From Bryobacterales bacterium (GTDB taxonomy: Bacteria > Acidobacteriota > Terriglobia > Bryobacterales > Bryobacteraceae), in NCBI GenBank assembly GCA_027450225.1, contig DAIDJK010000220.1, forward strand, positions 1 to 37,247: a stretch of DNA of 37,247 bases, written 5' to 3'. Below, piece after piece: positions 36,609-37,247 of this stretch (its first letter is position 1; every line of letters begins with the position of its first letter). Below the pieces are notes generated by a model. The model was not told the origin of the DNA. It did not search any database and worked only from the letters and a program-made list of their open reading frames with translations. Made by a program: the position numbers and the translations under genes.

Positions 36609-37247
36609 GTGCAACCGCGTATCCGTTTCCGATCCCTCCTGATCCTGGCCGCCACAGCGATTTTCGCCACCTGCCTGTCACTGCTGCTGAGCTGGACTGC
36701 GCTGGGCCATCAGTTCGACGACTACGCGTACGATTTTCTCTTTCGCCTCGAGCAGCCCGCGCCCTGGCAGCCCGACTCGGCGATTCTCGCGATCGACGAA
36801 GCAACTCTTTCGCGCTACGGCGGCCTCACGGGTATCCGCACGGCTCTCGCCGAGGGAATCGAAAGGATTCTCCCCGCCGGTCCGAAAGCGGTCGCGGTGG
36901 ACGTGATCCTCGCCGAACCCGCATCGGCGGACGCCGATCGGCGCCTCGAGCAGGCTTTCTCCCGGACTCCGAATCTGGTGCTTTCGAGCGACCTGACCGG
37001 CTCCGGACCGGACATGCACTGGGAAGATCCGATCCCGCGCTTCGCGAAATACGCGGTCGCCATCGGCCAGGTTCACGCCGATCTCGATAAGTACGACGCC
37101 GTCAGTCGCGATCTGCCGCTCGAAAAGATCGCCGGCCATGAGCGGCGCTGGGCGCTCGCGCTCGCCGCCTTCGCCGCGGCGAACCACGCGCAGATCCTCG
37201 AATCGCCGGAGGATTTGACCGTTGGACCGGTCCGCATCCCGGCGGAT
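36609..37247 (+). CDS. CHASE2-domain sensor protein, N-terminal part
   Basis: An incomplete gene, open from GTG 36609 to the window edge (213 codons); the track missed it because it has no stop. It starts with a membrane span (LLILAATAIFATCLSLLLSW) and then a CHASE2 extracytoplasmic sensor domain (DYAYDFLFRLEQPAP, then ILAIDEATLSRYGGL and AVAVDVILAEPASADAD). CHASE2 proteins usually continue into three C-terminal spans and an adenylate cyclase, kinase or diguanylate cyclase, which lies outside the window. Nearest upstream stop in this frame is at 36567, and no ATG lies between. It diverges from thiC across 146 bases, with TATACT at 36551 as a possible -10. Confidence 0.85.
   Translation, partial: MQPRIRFRSLLILAATAIFATCLSLLLSWTALGHQFDDYAYDFLFRLEQPAPWQPDSAILAIDEATLSRYGGLTGIRTALAEGIERILPAGPKAVAVDVILAEPASADADRRLEQAFSRTPNLVLSSDLTGSGPDMHWEDPIPRFAKYAVAIGQVHADLDKYDAVSRDLPLEKIAGHERRWALALAAFAAANHAQILESPEDLTVGPVRIPAD

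Overview
The window looks like chromosomal DNA of a GC-rich (about 60% by eye) soil-type bacterium, most likely an acidobacterium of the Solibacter/Bryobacter kind. This is inferred from gene content, not from a marker gene: a large Oar-like TonB receptor with an N-terminal carboxypeptidase-regulatory domain, an ADOP-type MacB/FtsX permease remnant, a Ccm operon with zinc-ribbon and carboxypeptidase-regulatory extra subunits, and a BY-kinase starting MSRIHDALRRAEK. No rRNA, tRNA, IS element, phage gene or CRISPR array was seen. No gene-free stretch exceeds 300 bases.

Bases 1-2833 (+) hold the most striking locus. After the tail of an unidentified gene comes a full-length photoactive yellow protein (PYP) whose chromophore-pocket residues match Halorhodospira PYP position for position. 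Next is a secreted Asp-box (sialidase-like) protein, then the PYP-activating 4-coumarate:CoA ligase, which is split by a 1-base deletion. Bases 3017-7454 (+) encode a divergent membrane pyrophosphatase, an inositol-monophosphatase-family phosphatase and a zinc polyol-type dehydrogenase. Bases 7563-10943 encode the TonB receptor. A convergent minus-strand pair follows (10966-12085): a macro-domain hydrolase and a 2H phosphoesterase, which could catalyse consecutive steps of ADP-ribose cyclic phosphate breakdown.

Bases 12181-13958 carry a small hypothetical gene (-), then ribosomal proteins L35 and L20, a ZapB-like coiled coil and ZapA (+). Bases 13939-18224 (-) encode a PDZ-bearing multispan histidine kinase and its NtrC-type sigma-54 activator. 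An EVE-domain gene (-) diverges from an exopolysaccharide export set (+): Wza-like, Wzz/GumC-like and a BY-kinase (18923-22514). A hypothetical gene and a PafA-like phosphatase follow on the minus strand.

Bases 24728-31549 (+) form a nearly complete cytochrome c maturation operon in the order ccmE-ccmF-ccmH-ccmI-like-unknown-ccmA-ccmB-ccmC-ccmD. CcmE has the variant CxxxY haem site in place of HxxxY, CcmH has an expanded cysteine cluster, and no CcmG is present. The 50-codon ccmD is absent from the supplied ORF track.

The right end holds a Tat-signal mannonate-dehydratase-like enzyme, an ADOP permease pseudogene with a large internal deletion, a two-BON-domain periplasmic protein (-), a small secreted protein (+), thiC (-) and the start of a CHASE2-domain protein (+) that runs off the window.
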